A stretch of DNA of 64,000 nt. Origin: Paenibacillus terricola (GTDB taxonomy: Bacteria; Bacillota; Bacilli; Paenibacillales; Paenibacillaceae). Positions 40,139-50,739 of this stretch are shown here, piece after piece. A program made the position numbers and the translations under genes. The notes below the pieces were generated by a model. It ran no database searches and was not told the origin of the DNA. It saw only the letters and a program-made list of their open reading frames with translations. The stretch is taken from positions 306,916 to 370,915 of the forward strand of contig NZ_JACXZA010000005.1 in assembly GCF_014779765.1 (NCBI RefSeq), read 5' to 3'. Within the stretch, counting starts at the first letter, position 1. Each line of letters starts with the position of its first letter.

Positions 40139-42748
40139 ATGGCTGTTAAGGAAACGAAACTTACCGAGCAGCTCTCAGTACAAGAACGGATCGACAACAT
40201 CGTCGCGAGAGCGAAACACGCGTTAGGCCAGTTCATGAATTACACGCAGGACGAAATCGACGAGATCGTCAAAGCAATGGCACTAGCTGGCCTCGACCAG
40301 CACATGCGCCTCGCCAAGCTCGCCGTTACGGAAACGGGACGCGGTGTGTATGAGGATAAAATTACGAAGAACATTTTTGCAACGGAATATATCTACCACA
40401 GCATTAAGCACAACAAGACCGTCGGCGTCATCGAAGACAACACGCATGAAAGCTATCGCGTCATTGCCGAGCCAGTCGGCATCATCGCCGGCGTCACGCC
40501 CGTAACGAACCCGACGTCAACCACGATGTTCAAAACACTTATTGCGATTAAGACGCGCAACCCGATTATATTCGCCTTCCACCCATCCGCTCAGCAGTCC
40601 AGCGTCGAAGCCGCCCGCACCTTGTACGAAGCTGCAATAAAAGCAGGCGCGCCAGAGGGCTGTATCGGCTGGATTGAACAACCGTCCATCGAGGCCACAC
40701 AGCTGCTCATGAACCATCCCGATGTCGCGCTCGTACTCGCAACAGGAGGATCCGCAATGGTGAAATCCGCATACAGCACCGGCAAGCCAGCGCTTGGCGT
40801 TGGCCCAGGCAACGTCCCTTGTTTCATCGACAAAACCGCCAACCTGAAGCAGGCTGTCACCGATCTGATCCTGTCCAAAACGTTCGACAACGGCATGATT
40901 TGCGCATCCGAGCAAGCCGTTGTTATTGAAGCCCCTGTCTATGAGCAAGTCAAAATGATGATGAACTACCTTGGCTGCTACTTCCTCAACAAGGAGGAAA
41001 CGGAAGCCGTCAGCAAGCTGGTCATCAACTCAGAAAAATGTGCAGTCAACGCCGTCATCGTCGGACAGCCAGCCGCTCGAATCGCGGAGATGGCAGGCAT
41101 TACGGTTCCTGCGGACACGAAGGTGCTCGTCGCCGAGCTGGACGGCGTCGGCGAAGCTTACCCGCTCTCCGCTGAGAAGCTGAGTCCTGTACTCGCCTGC
41201 TACAAAGCCGCCAACCCTGCGCACGGCATCGAGCTGGCCGCACAGGTCGTCGCCTTCGGCGGCATGGGTCACTCGTCGGTCATCCACTCGAACGACCAGA
41301 AGATCATCGATGCATTCGCCGCGCGGCTGCAGACCGGACGCGTCATCGTCAACTCGCCGTCCACGCATGGCGCAATCGGCGATATTTATAACACGAACCT
41401 CCCTTCGCTCACGCTCGGCTGCGGATCTTACGGTCATAACTCGACGACGTCGAACGTGACGGCCGTTAACCTGCTCAACCTGAAGCGCGTCGCTTATCGG
41501 ACGGTGAACATGCAGTGGTTCAAGCTGCCGCCGAAGCTCTATTTTGAGAAAGGCGCGACCTCGTATCTTGCCAAAATGCCTGACATCTCGCGCGTCCTTA
41601 TCATTACCGACCCGATGATGGTGAAGCTTGGCTATGCGGCGAAGGTGGAATACCAGCTTCGCAAACGGGCGACGCCGGTTGCGATTGAGATATTCTCCGA
41701 GGTTGAGCCTGACCCTTCGGTCGATACGGTCGAGCGCGGCACGGAAGTGATGAACTCGTTCAAGCCTGACTGCATTATCGCGCTTGGCGGCGGCTCCCCG
41801 ATGGACGCTGCGAAGGCGATGTGGCTGTTCTACGAATACCCGGATACCGACTTCCAAGGGCTGAAACAGAAGTTTCTCGATATTCGCAAACGGGTGTACA
41901 AATATCCGCGGCTCGGCAGCAAAGCGAAGTTCGTGGCGATCCCAACGACGTCGGGTACTGGCTCAGAGGTTACCTCGTTCGCCGTCATTACGGATAAGAA
42001 ACACGGCAATACGAAATATCCGCTAGCCGACTACGAGCTTACGCCAGACATCGCAATCATTGACCCTGAGTATGTGTACAGCCTGCCGAAGAACGTTGTA
42101 GCGGATACCGGCATGGACGTCCTCACCCACGCCATTGAAGCCTATGTCTCGGTCATGGCGAGCGACTATACGGACGGTCTGGCGATGAAGGCAATCCAGC
42201 TGGTGTTCGGCAATCTGGAGAAATCGTTCCGCGAAGCAGACCCGATCGCCCGTGAGAAAATGCACAACGCATCAACGATTGCAGGCATGGCGTTCGCCAA
42301 TGCGTTCCTTGGCATCAACCACTCGCTCGCCCATAAGTTCGGCGCCGAGTTCCACACGTCGCACGGCCGGACGAATGCGATTCTGATGCCGCACGTTATT
42401 CGTTATAACTCGAAACGGCCAACGAAGTTTGCATCGTTCCCTAAGTACGATCACTTCCGCGCCGACGAACGTTACGCCGAGATCGCCCGCATGCTCGGAC
42501 TGCCCGCGCGTTCGACGGAGCAAGGCGTCTCTAGCCTGATCAACGCGATCCGCGAGTTGAACCGTGCGCTCGGCATTCCGGAAACGTTCGAAGCGATGGG
42601 CGTTAACGCCGCCGACTTCGAGATGAAGGCGGACTATCTTGCGGACCGCGCCTTCGAGGATCAATGCACAACGGCGAATCCGCGCATGCCGCTCGTTACG
42701 GAACTTGCAGAGCTTTACCGCAAATCGTTCTACGGTCACTTCGAATAA
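40139..42748 (+). CDS. adhE: bifunctional acetaldehyde-CoA/alcohol dehydrogenase
   Basis: An 869-residue fusion that reduces acetyl-CoA to ethanol with two NADH. The N-terminal aldehyde dehydrogenase (about 1-440) has the catalytic Cys255 in NGMICASEQ and the NAD loop GVGPGNVP near 222. The C-terminal iron alcohol dehydrogenase (about 455-869) has GGGSPMDAAKAMW near 550 and the iron-site stretches DVLTHAIEAYVS near 665 and HSLAHKFGAEFHTSHGRTNA near 735. GTAGGGGGAATCCGGT precedes ATG 40139. It heads an operon with pflB and pflA. The long upstream region carries the hairpin repeat. Confidence 0.97.
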   Translation: MAVKETKLTEQLSVQERIDNIVARAKHALGQFMNYTQDEIDEIVKAMALAGLDQHMRLAKLAVTETGRGVYEDKITKNIFATEYIYHSIKHNKTVGVIEDNTHESYRVIAEPVGIIAGVTPVTNPTSTTMFKTLIAIKTRNPIIFAFHPSAQQSSVEAARTLYEAAIKAGAPEGCIGWIEQPSIEATQLLMNHPDVALVLATGGSAMVKSAYSTGKPALGVGPGNVPCFIDKTANLKQAVTDLILSKTFDNGMICASEQAVVIEAPVYEQVKMMMNYLGCYFLNKEETEAVSKLVINSEKCAVNAVIVGQPAARIAEMAGITVPADTKVLVAELDGVGEAYPLSAEKLSPVLACYKAANPAHGIELAAQVVAFGGMGHSSVIHSNDQKIIDAFAARLQTGRVIVNSPSTHGAIGDIYNTNLPSLTLGCGSYGHNSTTSNVTAVNLLNLKRVAYRTVNMQWFKLPPKLYFEKGATSYLAKMPDISRVLIITDPMMVKLGYAAKVEYQLRKRATPVAIEIFSEVEPDPSVDTVERGTEVMNSFKPDCIIALGGGSPMDAAKAMWLFYEYPDTDFQGLKQKFLDIRKRVYKYPRLGSKAKFVAIPTTSGTGSEVTSFAVITDKKHGNTKYPLADYELTPDIAIIDPEYVYSLPKNVVADTGMDVLTHAIEAYVSVMASDYTDGLAMKAIQLVFGNLEKSFREADPIAREKMHNASTIAGMAFANAFLGINHSLAHKFGAEFHTSHGRTNAILMPHVIRYNSKRPTKFASFPKYDHFRADERYAEIARMLGLPARSTEQGVSSLINAIRELNRALGIPETFEAMGVNAADFEMKADYLADRAFEDQCTTANPRMPLVTELAELYRKSFYGHFE

Positions 42749-42778
42749 ACGCTGACACCCGAGAAGGAGGAAGTAACT

Positions 42779-45049
42779 ATGGCAGTTGTAGAGAAGCACT
42801 TACCAGGCGGCAAGACACCGGATGATGCATGGCGGGGATTCGCTCCCGGATCATGGATGACCGAAATCAATGTGCGAGACTTCATCCTGCGCAACGCAGC
42901 CACTTATACCGGCGATGACAGCTTCCTCGAATCGCCGACGGAAGCGACGACGCAGCTATGGTCAATCGTACAGGATCTAACCCGCAAGGAGCGGATTCGC
43001 GGCGGCGTGCTTGATGTCGATACGCACACCCCTTCCACGATTACCTCTCATGCGCCTGGCTATCTGGACAAATGTTTGGAGCAAATCGTTGGCTTGCAGA
43101 CGGACGCGCCATTCCGGCGCTCCGTCCAACCGTTCGGCGGCATCAAAATGGTACAGGATGCGTGCGAGGCTTATGGCTTCACGATTCCAGAGGAAATCGT
43201 ACGGCTGTTCACTTCCATTCGGAAGACGCATAATCAAGGGGTTTTCGATGCCTATACGACGGAGATGCGGACCGCGCGCAAAGCAGGCATCATCACAGGC
43301 CTGCCGGACGCTTACGGCCGCGGCCGCATTATCGGCGACTATCGCCGCGTTGCGCTCTACGGCGTCGATCAATTGATCGCGCAGAAGAAACGTGAACTGA
43401 AGGAACGAGAGTCATCCGCGTTAACCGAGGATATGATTCGAAGCCGCGAGGAGCTGTCCGAGCAAATCCGCGCACTTGGCGAGCTGAAGGTAATGGCGGC
43501 GGCGTACGGTTATGATATTTCGGAACCTGCACGAACGGCGCGCGAGGCGGTGCAGTGGCTGTATTTTGCCTACCTCGGGGCCATTAAGGAACAGAACGGC
43601 GCAGCGATGAGCATCGGACGTATCTCGACTTTCCTTGATGTGTATTTCGAGCGGGACTTGCGGGAAGGACGTCTGACGGAGAAGCAGGCGCAGGAGCTGA
43701 TGGACCATCTGGTCATGAAGCTGCGCATCGTGAAGTTTCTGCGAACGCCGGATTACAACGAGCTGTTCAGCGGCGACCCGACTTGGGTGACGGAATCGAT
43801 TGGCGGCATGACCGAGGACGGACGCGCGCTTGTGACGAAGAACAGCTTCCGCATCCTGCACACGCTCTACACGCTTGGCACTGCGCCTGAGCCGAACTTG
43901 ACGGTGCTCTGGTCGGATCGACTGCCGGATGGCTTCAAGCGCTATTGCGCCAAAGTATCGATCGAGACGAGCTCGATTCAATACGAGAACGACGACCTGA
44001 TGCGCCCTCATTACGGGGACGATTATGGTATCGCCTGCTGCGTATCTGCTATGCGAATCGGCAAACAAATGCAATTCTTCGGAGCTCGGGCTAACCTGGC
44101 GAAGACGCTGCTGTACGCAATCAACGGCGGTATTGATGAGAAGCTTGGCATTCAAGTCGCACCTGCTGCTGATCCGATCAAGGGCGATGTCCTCGACTAT
44201 GACGAGGTGCTCCAGAAGTTCGATGCAACGATGGAATGGCTGGCTGGCCTGTACATGAACACGCTGAACGTCATCCACTACATGCACGACAAATACTGCT
44301 ATGAGCGGCTGGAGTTTGCCCTGCATGATGCAGAGATTGTGCGCACGATGGCATGCGGGATTGCCGGGCTGTCAGTCGCAGCCGACAGTCTAAGCGCGAT
44401 TCGTTATGCGAAAGTGAAACCGATTCGTAATGAGCAAGGGATTGCCGTCGACTTCGAGATCGAAGGCGAATATCCGCAATACGGCAACAATGACGACCGT
44501 GTCGACAGCATTGCGGTACAGCTGGTGCATACGTTCATGAACAAACTGCGCAAGCACCAAGCTTATCGGAACGCCATCCCTACCCTGTCGGTGCTTACGA
44601 TCACTTCGAACGTCGTTTATGGCAAAAAAACCGGCTCGACGCCGGACGGTCGCCAAGCCGGCGAGCCTTTCGCGCCAGGCGCGAATCCGATGCACGGCCG
44701 CGACCGCAAGGGCGCGCTTGCTTCCCTGGCCAGCGTCGCGAAGCTGCCGTACGACGATGCGCTCGACGGCATCTCGAACACATTCTCGATCGTCGGCAAG
44801 GCGCTTGGCCGCGAAGCTGACCAGCGCGGCGCGAACCTGACCGCCCTGCTGGACGGCTATATGACGCAGGGGGCTCACCACTTGAACGTCAACGTCTTCG
44901 ACCGCGAGCATCTGCTTGACGCAATGGAACATCCGGAGAACTATCCGCAGCTTACGATCCGCGTATCGGGCTACGCCGTCAACTTCATCAAGCTGACGCG
45001 AGAGCAGCAGTTAGAAGTGCTTAATCGTACGTTCCACGGTGCCATGTAA
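42779..45049 (+). CDS. pflB: formate C-acetyltransferase (pyruvate formate-lyase)
   Basis: A 756-residue glycyl-radical enzyme converting pyruvate and CoA to acetyl-CoA and formate. The catalytic pair is Cys420-Cys421 ([10 protein letters not shown]) and the radical glycine is Gly731 in RVSGYAVNF. The length is normal. AGAAGGAGGAAGTAACT precedes ATG 42779, 30 bp after adhE. The radical makes the enzyme oxygen-sensitive, so it is used only without air. It is followed by its activase. Confidence 0.97.
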   Translation: MAVVEKHLPGGKTPDDAWRGFAPGSWMTEINVRDFILRNAATYTGDDSFLESPTEATTQLWSIVQDLTRKERIRGGVLDVDTHTPSTITSHAPGYLDKCLEQIVGLQTDAPFRRSVQPFGGIKMVQDACEAYGFTIPEEIVRLFTSIRKTHNQGVFDAYTTEMRTARKAGIITGLPDAYGRGRIIGDYRRVALYGVDQLIAQKKRELKERESSALTEDMIRSREELSEQIRALGELKVMAAAYGYDISEPARTAREAVQWLYFAYLGAIKEQNGAAMSIGRISTFLDVYFERDLREGRLTEKQAQELMDHLVMKLRIVKFLRTPDYNELFSGDPTWVTESIGGMTEDGRALVTKNSFRILHTLYTLGTAPEPNLTVLWSDRLPDGFKRYCAKVSIETSSIQYENDDLMRPHYGDDYGIACCVSAMRIGKQMQFFGARANLAKTLLYAINGGIDEKLGIQVAPAADPIKGDVLDYDEVLQKFDATMEWLAGLYMNTLNVIHYMHDKYCYERLEFALHDAEIVRTMACGIAGLSVAADSLSAIRYAKVKPIRNEQGIAVDFEIEGEYPQYGNNDDRVDSIAVQLVHTFMNKLRKHQAYRNAIPTLSVLTITSNVVYGKKTGSTPDGRQAGEPFAPGANPMHGRDRKGALASLASVAKLPYDDALDGISNTFSIVGKALGREADQRGANLTALLDGYMTQGAHHLNVNVFDREHLLDAMEHPENYPQLTIRVSGYAVNFIKLTREQQLEVLNRTFHGAM

Positions 45050-45146
45050 TACTACGTGAAACCTTTCACTTCTGAAGCATGTCGCTGGGTGCGAGCAGGC
45101 CGCTTGCATCTGGCGACAATCTTGACCTCATGAGGAGGCTGCCGTC

Positions 45147-45953
45147 ATGCGCCGTACAGATTCCAACAACTCGTCTGACAGCCGTCCGATTGGACGTATC
45201 CACTCGCTCGACACCTTCGGCACCGTTGATGGTCCGGGCATCCGCTTCGTCCTGTTCATGCAGGGCTGCCCGCTCCGCTGCGCCTACTGTCACAACCCTG
45301 ATACGTGGAATTGCGGCGGCGGGCGTCCCATGACGGTCGACGAAGTATTGGCTGAGATTGAGCCTTACGTCGATTACTATCGGCGTTCCGGCGGCGGTGT
45401 AACGGTAACTGGCGGCGAGCCGACGCTGCAAGCTCCTTTCGTCGCGGCTCTGTTCGAAGAAGTGAGGCGCCGCTTCGGCATCCCTACCGCGCTTGATACG
45501 TCGGGCTTCTGCGAATTCAAGCATGTGGAACCTCTGCTGAGCGTCACGGATCTCGTCCTACTCGATATTAAGCACATCAATAACGAGCAGCACCGTGCGC
45601 TGACAACACAGTCGAACGTCCGCGTGCTGGCGATGGCGGAGCAGTTGAGCCGAATCGGCAAGCCGGTCTGGCTGCGGCATGTATTGGTGCCCGGCGTTAC
45701 GGATCAATCTGAGCATCTTACCGAGCTTGGCCGCTTCATCGGGGGCTTAACCAATGTCGCGAAGCTCGAGCTTCTCCCCTACCATCGCATGGGCGTGTAC
45801 AAATGGAACAGCCTCGGCATCCCTTATCCGCTTGAGGGCGTTCAACCGCCAAGCGATCGGGAGGTCGCTCGTGCACGCGAGTTGATCGAGCTAGGCATCG
45901 AACAGTCTCGATGTTCCGTCACTATGAACAGCAAGGGCAGCCTGACGTCCTAA
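45147..45953 (+). CDS. pflA: pyruvate formate-lyase activating enzyme
   Basis: A 268-residue radical-SAM protein which generates the glycyl radical on PflB. The cluster motif CxxxCxxC is Cys41, Cys45 and Cys48 (MQGCPLRCAYCHNPD), preceded by FGTVDGPGIRFV, the family signature. GGxE is GGEPTLQ near 92. AGGAGGCTGCCGTC precedes ATG 45147; the gap to pflB is 97 bp. The stop codon lies in the loop of the terminator. The N-terminal tail of about 15 residues is longer than usual. Confidence 0.96.
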   Translation: MRRTDSNNSSDSRPIGRIHSLDTFGTVDGPGIRFVLFMQGCPLRCAYCHNPDTWNCGGGRPMTVDEVLAEIEPYVDYYRRSGGGVTVTGGEPTLQAPFVAALFEEVRRRFGIPTALDTSGFCEFKHVEPLLSVTDLVLLDIKHINNEQHRALTTQSNVRVLAMAEQLSRIGKPVWLRHVLVPGVTDQSEHLTELGRFIGGLTNVAKLELLPYHRMGVYKWNSLGIPYPLEGVQPPSDREVARARELIELGIEQSRCSVTMNSKGSLTS

Positions 45954-45974
45954 TTGGACGCGGCTGCCCTTTTC
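45933..45974 (+). terminator. terminator of the adhE-pflB-pflA operon, overlapping the pflA stop
   Basis: AAGGGCAGCC (45933-45942) pairs with GGCTGCCCTT (45962-45971), continued by GACGTCC and GGACG near the loop, followed by TTTCT. The TAA stop (45951-45953) lies in the loop. Confidence 0.8.
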
Positions 45975-45990
45975 TACTTACTCCATTTAT

Positions 45991-47367
45991 TCAAACCATC
46001 TTCTCCGGCCGCACATACGTATCGAACTGCTCGCCTGTCAGCAAACCGCTCGCAATAGCCGCTTCGCGCAGCGTTGTGCCTTCCTTGTGTGCCTTCTTCG
46101 CGATCTTCGCTGCATTCTCATAACCAATATGCGGGTTAAGCGCGGTCACCAGCATAAGTGACTGCTCGAGGTTGCGCGTGATCGTAGCTTCATTCGGTTC
46201 AATACCTACCGCACAATGCTCATTGAAGGAATGCATCGCATCGGACAGCAGCCGTACCGAGTGCAGGTAGTTGTAAATAATGACCGGCTTGAACACGTTC
46301 AGCTCGAAGTTGCCTTGGCTCGCCGCGAAGCCGATTGCAGCATCGTTGCCCATGACTTGGCAGGCGACCATCGTCAGCGCCTCGCACTGCGTCGGATTGA
46401 CCTTACCCGGCATAATCGAGCTTCCCGGCTCGTTCTCGGGAATAATCAGCTCGCCGATACCGCTGCGGGGTCCGCTTGCGAGCCATCTCACGTCGTTGGC
46501 GATTTTCATCAAGTTCGCCGCCAGCGCTTTGATCGCACCATGCGAGAAAACGATCGCATCATGGCTCGTCAACGAATGGAACTTGTTCGGCGCGGTTATG
46601 AACGATCGACCCGTCAGCGCACTCGCCTTCTCCGCTACAAGTACGGCAAAGCCCGGATGGGCATTGATGCCGGTACCGACAGCCGTACCGCCAAGCGCAA
46701 GGCTGCGCATCGCGTTCAAGCTCGACTTCAGCATCGCCTCCGTCTCCTGCAGCATCGCATGCCAGCCGCTCATCTCTTGACCGAGCGTTAGCGGCGTTGC
46801 GTCCTGCAGATGTGTACGACCGATTTTGACAATGCTGCTGAACTTCTCCGCCTTCGAAGCCAGCGTCTCGCTCAGCTCCGCCAATGCAGGCAGCAGTTGC
46901 TCCTCGACGGCAGTCACCCCAGCGATATGCATCGCCGCCGGGAACGTGTCGTTCGAGCTCTGCGACCGGTTCACATCATCGTTCGGATGGATGCGCGTCT
47001 CGCTCCCCTGCTGCTTCAGCCGATCGTTCGCCCGATGCGCCACCACTTCGTTTACATTCATATTCGTCTGGGTCCCGCTGCCGGTCTGCCAGACGACGAG
47101 CGGGAATTGATCATCCAATTGACCGCTCAATATATCATCGACCGCGCTGCCGATAGCAGATGCTTTCTCTGCATCTAATACGCCGAGCTGTTGGTTCGTT
47201 TCCGCCGCCGCTTTCTTCACGATTGCCATCGCACGAACGACTTCGATCGGCATGCGGTCGCCGCCTATTCGAAAATTCTCAAGGCTGCGCTGAGTTTGCG
47301 CCCCCCACAGCTTATCCGCGGGCACACGAATTTCGCCCATCGTATCCTTCTCAATCCGATATTCCAT
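45991..47367 (-). CDS. fumC: class II fumarate hydratase
   Basis: A 458-residue tetrameric enzyme converting fumarate to malate. The superfamily signature [13 protein letters not shown] (about 315-327) and the active-site stretches [13 protein letters not shown] and [13 protein letters not shown] are intact. The start is ATG 47365-47367, 7 bases after GAGGAGG; the ORF extends upstream without a site. It converges on the pfl operon. In this setting it serves the TCA cycle, and possibly fumarate production under fermentation. Confidence 0.96.
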   Translation of the reverse strand: MEYRIEKDTMGEIRVPADKLWGAQTQRSLENFRIGGDRMPIEVVRAMAIVKKAAAETNQQLGVLDAEKASAIGSAVDDILSGQLDDQFPLVVWQTGSGTQTNMNVNEVVAHRANDRLKQQGSETRIHPNDDVNRSQSSNDTFPAAMHIAGVTAVEEQLLPALAELSETLASKAEKFSSIVKIGRTHLQDATPLTLGQEMSGWHAMLQETEAMLKSSLNAMRSLALGGTAVGTGINAHPGFAVLVAEKASALTGRSFITAPNKFHSLTSHDAIVFSHGAIKALAANLMKIANDVRWLASGPRSGIGELIIPENEPGSSIMPGKVNPTQCEALTMVACQVMGNDAAIGFAASQGNFELNVFKPVIIYNYLHSVRLLSDAMHSFNEHCAVGIEPNEATITRNLEQSLMLVTALNPHIGYENAAKIAKKAHKEGTTLREAAIASGLLTGEQFDTYVRPEKMV

Positions 47368-47432
47368 TGCAGCGCCTCCTCGCTCAATTTCGTCCATCAC
47401 TCCCAATACTACCCTAATGAGGAAGAACATAA

Positions 47433-47491
47433 AACAGACCTTCTATCGTTTCGGCAGCCAGATCGGCTAAGCCAACGACGGAAGGTCTGTT
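47433..47491 (-). terminator. terminator of the aldolase gene
   Basis: AACAGACCTTC (47433-47443) pairs with GAAGGTCTGTT (47481-47491). The 37-base interior can pair partly. On the minus strand it is followed by TTATG. It lies 38 bp after the aldolase stop. Confidence 0.65.
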
Positions 47492-47528
47492 CTAATTTCA
47501 CGCGGCCAATAGAGGCCTTCGACTAATT

Positions 47529-48200
47529 TTAAGCCTGCGCTTTCGCGCTGCGGTAAGCTTCCATATACGCTGCCGCTTTGCGAGCGATCGACGTCAAATC
47601 GCCTGTCTTGGATGCTTCCTTCGTCAGATCGGAGCCAATCCCTACTGCCACTGCACCAGCTTTGATCCAATCCTTCAGATTATCCAGCGACACGCCGCCT
47701 GTCGGCATCAGATTCGCCTGCGGCAGCGGACCCTTAACAGCGCCGATAATGCTTGGCGAGAACAGGTTGCCTGGGAACAGCTTTACAATATCGACACCGA
47801 GCTCAAGAGCGCTCTGGATTTCATGAATCGTCATTGCGCCTGGGAGCACTGGAATGCTATAGCGGTTGCACAGCTTGATCGTATCTGGATTGAAAGCAGG
47901 AGCTACAACGTACTCCGCGCCTGCCAGAATCGCCGCGCGAGCCGTCTCTGGATCAAGCACCGTGCCAACGCCAATAATCGCAAAATTATCCGATTGCGGA
48001 TCTGCCGTGCTGGAATATTCCGATGCCAGCTGCTCGATTGCGCGCAAAGCGAAAGGTACAGTCATCGTAATCTCAATCGCTTTAATGCCGCCGCGAATCG
48101 CTTGGCGTGCCATCTCTACGACTTCTTCAGCGGAATCGGCACGCAATACAGCGACAACGCCCGCTTCAGCCAGTAATCTCAACGTTGTTATTTTTTTCAT
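47529..48200 (-). CDS. kdgA: 2-dehydro-3-deoxy-phosphogluconate aldolase (KDPG/KHG aldolase)
   Basis: A 223-residue class I aldolase splitting KDPG to pyruvate and glyceraldehyde 3-phosphate. Residues visible: Arg in VLRADS, Glu in IEITMTVP near 46 and the Schiff-base Lys in DIVKLFPGN near 138, plus the phosphate loop PTGGVSLDN near 166. I start at ATG 48198-48200, 9 bases after AGGTG. No kdgK or kduD lies nearby, so its pathway partners are elsewhere. Confidence 0.93.
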   Translation of the reverse strand: MKKITTLRLLAEAGVVAVLRADSAEEVVEMARQAIRGGIKAIEITMTVPFALRAIEQLASEYSSTADPQSDNFAIIGVGTVLDPETARAAILAGAEYVVAPAFNPDTIKLCNRYSIPVLPGAMTIHEIQSALELGVDIVKLFPGNLFSPSIIGAVKGPLPQANLMPTGGVSLDNLKDWIKAGAVAVGIGSDLTKEASKTGDLTSIARKAAAYMEAYRSAKAQA

Positions 48201-48408
48201 CGTATATACACCTGACCATTCCATATTTCCCTTGCGGACGCATGCTGACAGCCGCCACACCTGCTATTCGCTGCGGGATAGAAAACGCTATTATTTCTAT
48301 ATCATTATAGTAAAGTTGCCGTGCCCGATCGTCAACACCCTGATATAGCAAAAAACGAGCCGCCTCTTGCCGGACAGCTCGCTTGTATTCGCATTATGAT
48401 GTTGCCCC

Positions 48409-49164
48409 CTAAGTTTCTTTCCACTCCGTTAATACAATCGGCCCTCGCCCCGTAATAGCGATCGTGTGCTCGAATTGAGCCGATAACGCTCCATCCCGGG
48501 TTCGTGCTGTCCAGCCATCTGGTCCAACCCATACATCCGATGTTCCGGTCGTCAGAATCGGCTCGATCGTAATAACCATTCCTTGCTTCAGCAGCAGTCC
48601 TTTGCCGGCTTTCCCCTGATTCTCAACCTGCGGCGATTCATGAATGTTACGCCCGATTCCATGCCCTACGAAGCTGGTCACAACAGAGAAGCCCGCATCT
48701 TCGGCCGTTGCTTTCACGGCATGTCCGATGTCCCCTAACCTCTTGCCTGGAACCGCCTGCTTGATGGCTCGATCGAGGGCGCTGCGCGTTGCGCGCAGCA
48801 GCTTCTTAACGCGAGGAGTCGTTCGGCCGATCGGATAGGTCCAAGCCGAATCCGCCTTCCATCCGTCCACATCTGCAACCATGTCAATGGTGACGATATC
48901 GCCGTCCTCCAGCGGATCCATGTCCGGAAACCCATGGCAGACCACATCATTGACCGAGGCGCAGGTCGCGAACGGATAACCGAGATACCCTTTCTGTGCT
49001 GGCGTCGCTCCCCGTTCACGCATGAATCGCTCGACGAATCGATCAATCTCGAGTGTTGTCACGCCGGGAGCAATGCGAGTGGCGATGGCCCGATGGCATT
49101 CCGCTACGATTCGCCCTGCCTTGGCGATACGGCGAATCTCGTCTTCTGTTTTTCTTTCCATCAC
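48409..49164 (-). CDS. map: methionine aminopeptidase, type I
   Basis: A 251-residue dinuclear metal enzyme which removes the N-terminal Met of new proteins. The five ligands are in DIVTIDMVADVDGWKADSAW (two Asp), GHGIGRNIHE (His), ITIEPIL (Glu) and FEHTIAI (Glu). The start is uncertain: AGGAGTGG fits GTG 49164 best, ATG 49161 is next; both give the same protein within one residue. It stands apart from the ribosomal-protein operon, so it may be a second copy in the genome. Confidence 0.93.
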   Translation of the reverse strand: MMERKTEDEIRRIAKAGRIVAECHRAIATRIAPGVTTLEIDRFVERFMRERGATPAQKGYLGYPFATCASVNDVVCHGFPDMDPLEDGDIVTIDMVADVDGWKADSAWTYPIGRTTPRVKKLLRATRSALDRAIKQAVPGKRLGDIGHAVKATAEDAGFSVVTSFVGHGIGRNIHESPQVENQGKAGKGLLLKQGMVITIEPILTTGTSDVWVGPDGWTARTRDGALSAQFEHTIAITGRGPIVLTEWKET

Positions 49165-49278
49165 ATATACCACCACTCCTGTCATTGTTCCTTAATACGT
49201 TTATTCGGATCGAAATAAACTCAGAACTTGCGTTCTCAAGAGCTCGTCTAAAGGCGAATAACTTGGGTTACCTATCAC

Positions 49279-49320
49279 AAAGAGACTTCTCCAGCGCGTT
49301 AAGCTCCGGAGAAGTCTCTT
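49279..49320 (-). terminator. terminator of the first arabinanase gene
   Basis: AAGAGACTTCTCC-type arms at 49279-49292 and 49308-49320, 38 bp past the stop, with TTTGTG after it on the minus strand. Confidence 0.8.
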
Positions 49321-49357
49321 CTTAGCCATTCATTAATTCCTATATAACTTACTCGTT

Positions 49358-50317
49358 CTAGCTATAATACGGCCAACCACTCGAATCCCACTGCAAGTCG
49401 CTTATGAGCATGTGGGCTGCCCCGTTCTCCGCTACGCTGTATGCATGACGGATAATGATATTCGTACCAGCGATGTCCTGACCTCCCGGCCCCTTCCAAG
49501 CGCCGTTGCCGCTGTCCATAACTGTACCGCCGCCATTTTTCATATCCACGCCGCTCTTATCAAGATAAGGGCCCGTGACGCTAGTGGAGCGGCCAACAGC
49601 GATTTTGTACGTGGAGTTAACGCCTTGACAGCAAGTGCCGATCGAGACGAACAGGTAGTAGTAGCCTGTGCTGCTGTTGTACACAACGCTGGAGCCCTCA
49701 ATGCCGCCGCTCTTGGTTGCAATACGGTACGAGTTGCCCGTTGGCTTCATCGTGCTCTTATCAATAGCTGTGACATAGATACCGTTCCACCACGAGCCAA
49801 AGCTCATGTACAAGTTACCGTTCTTATCAGCGAACAGATTCGGGTCGATTGCGTTGTACGACGAAGACGTCGTCGACTTCAGCACCATGCCTTGGTCAAC
49901 CCAGTCGCCCTTCGTGATGGACGTAGCCGTAACGAGACCGATCGCCGAGTTCTGCGAACCAAACGAAGAAATCGAATAGTACAGATAATACTTACCGTTG
50001 TAGTAGAAAATGTCCGGCGCCCATACATCCAACTTCGCATGGTTAGGAACTTGCTGCGCCCACCAAGCCGGTTCGCTCGCGAACACTTGAATGCCAAGGT
50101 TCCACGCCTTGCCGTCTGCGGACCAGTGTACCTGAATGCCTTGGCCCGTGCTGAATACCCAGCGTGTGCCGCTGCCTTCTTGAATATACGACGGGTCATG
50201 CGCATACGTATCTCCGGTCATTGCCCACGTGGAAGCGTATGCAGAGAAAATCGTTGAGAAAGCGAGTACTGCCGATAATACGAGCGTAACGAAATACTTA
50301 GCTTTTGACTTTAACAC
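49358..50317 (-). CDS. secreted GH43 arabinanase (endo-1,5-alpha-L-arabinanase type), copy 1
   Basis: A 319-residue enzyme with a signal peptide (about 1-28, AYA-ST cut site). It is a five-bladed propeller of GH43. The catalytic residues are Asp41 (HDPSY), Asp158 (NAIDPNLF) and Glu207 (GGIEGSS), matching AbnA-type endo-arabinanases. GTG start 50317 with AAGGAGAG upstream. Copy 2 at 50814-51788 is about 85% identical by eye. Linear alpha-1,5-arabinan would be cut outside the cell, feeding the araD/AraR pathway of the window. A cre-like site upstream suggests catabolite repression. Confidence 0.92.
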   Translation of the reverse strand: MLKSKAKYFVTLVLSAVLAFSTIFSAYASTWAMTGDTYAHDPSYIQEGSGTRWVFSTGQGIQVHWSADGKAWNLGIQVFASEPAWWAQQVPNHAKLDVWAPDIFYYNGKYYLYYSISSFGSQNSAIGLVTATSITKGDWVDQGMVLKSTTSSSYNAIDPNLFADKNGNLYMSFGSWWNGIYVTAIDKSTMKPTGNSYRIATKSGGIEGSSVVYNSSTGYYYLFVSIGTCCQGVNSTYKIAVGRSTSVTGPYLDKSGVDMKNGGGTVMDSGNGAWKGPGGQDIAGTNIIIRHAYSVAENGAAHMLISDLQWDSSGWPYYS

Positions 50318-50418
50318 TTCTTCACACTCTCCTTATTCTTCAAATAGTTGAGCAGCGCGCTACATTCGGCTTCTTGATCAGAGAAACCCCGTCATTCACT
50401 CCCTTCCATCGGTTAAAA

Positions 50419-50432
50419 TGAATACGCTTACA
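50419..50432 (-). promoter_or_regulatory. cre-like site upstream of arabinanase copy 1
   Basis: On the minus strand TGTAAGCGTATTCA, 13 of 14 to TGWAANCGNTNWCA. The rest of 50318-50650 is A/T-rich, shared with copy 2, with no gene. Confidence 0.6.
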
Positions 50433-50650
50433 TTTATCCTAAAAAACACAGCCTATAAACATATGCATTAACTATCCATGGCATGCATCCGTCAATAAGC
50501 TGTATCTAAAGGCATGAATTAACAACGTTATTAAATAATTAATGTATTCACTATAAATAATCTACTCCAATGACTGTTGCTAGTCAACCACATTTTTGAA
50601 TAAAATATTCCATGGAATACAAAGTCATAATTGGATACGAAAACAAAGAG

Positions 50651-50690
50651 CGAAAGCCCTATAACGCTTTTGTTTCCTATAGGACTTTCG
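50651..50690. terminator. degenerate hairpin, duplicate of the metQ terminator
   Basis: CGAAAGCCCTATA (50651-50663) pairs with TATAGGACTTTCG (50678-50690), one mismatch; homologous to 52112-52150, where it follows metQ. Confidence 0.55.
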
Positions 50691-50739
50691 TATTCTTCAG
50701 CCTACAGCGAGACCTTCCTCTCGAGGAACAGCGCGTAGA

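Larger units (their letters stand above)
49358..50690. repeat. tandem duplication, unit A (arabinanase, upstream region and hairpin)
   Basis: Matches 50814-52151. The homology covers the gene, about 300 bp upstream (including GAGCAGCGCGCTAC, CTTCTTGATCAGAGAAACCCC and the cre-like site) and the hairpin at 50651-50690. Confidence 0.85.
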
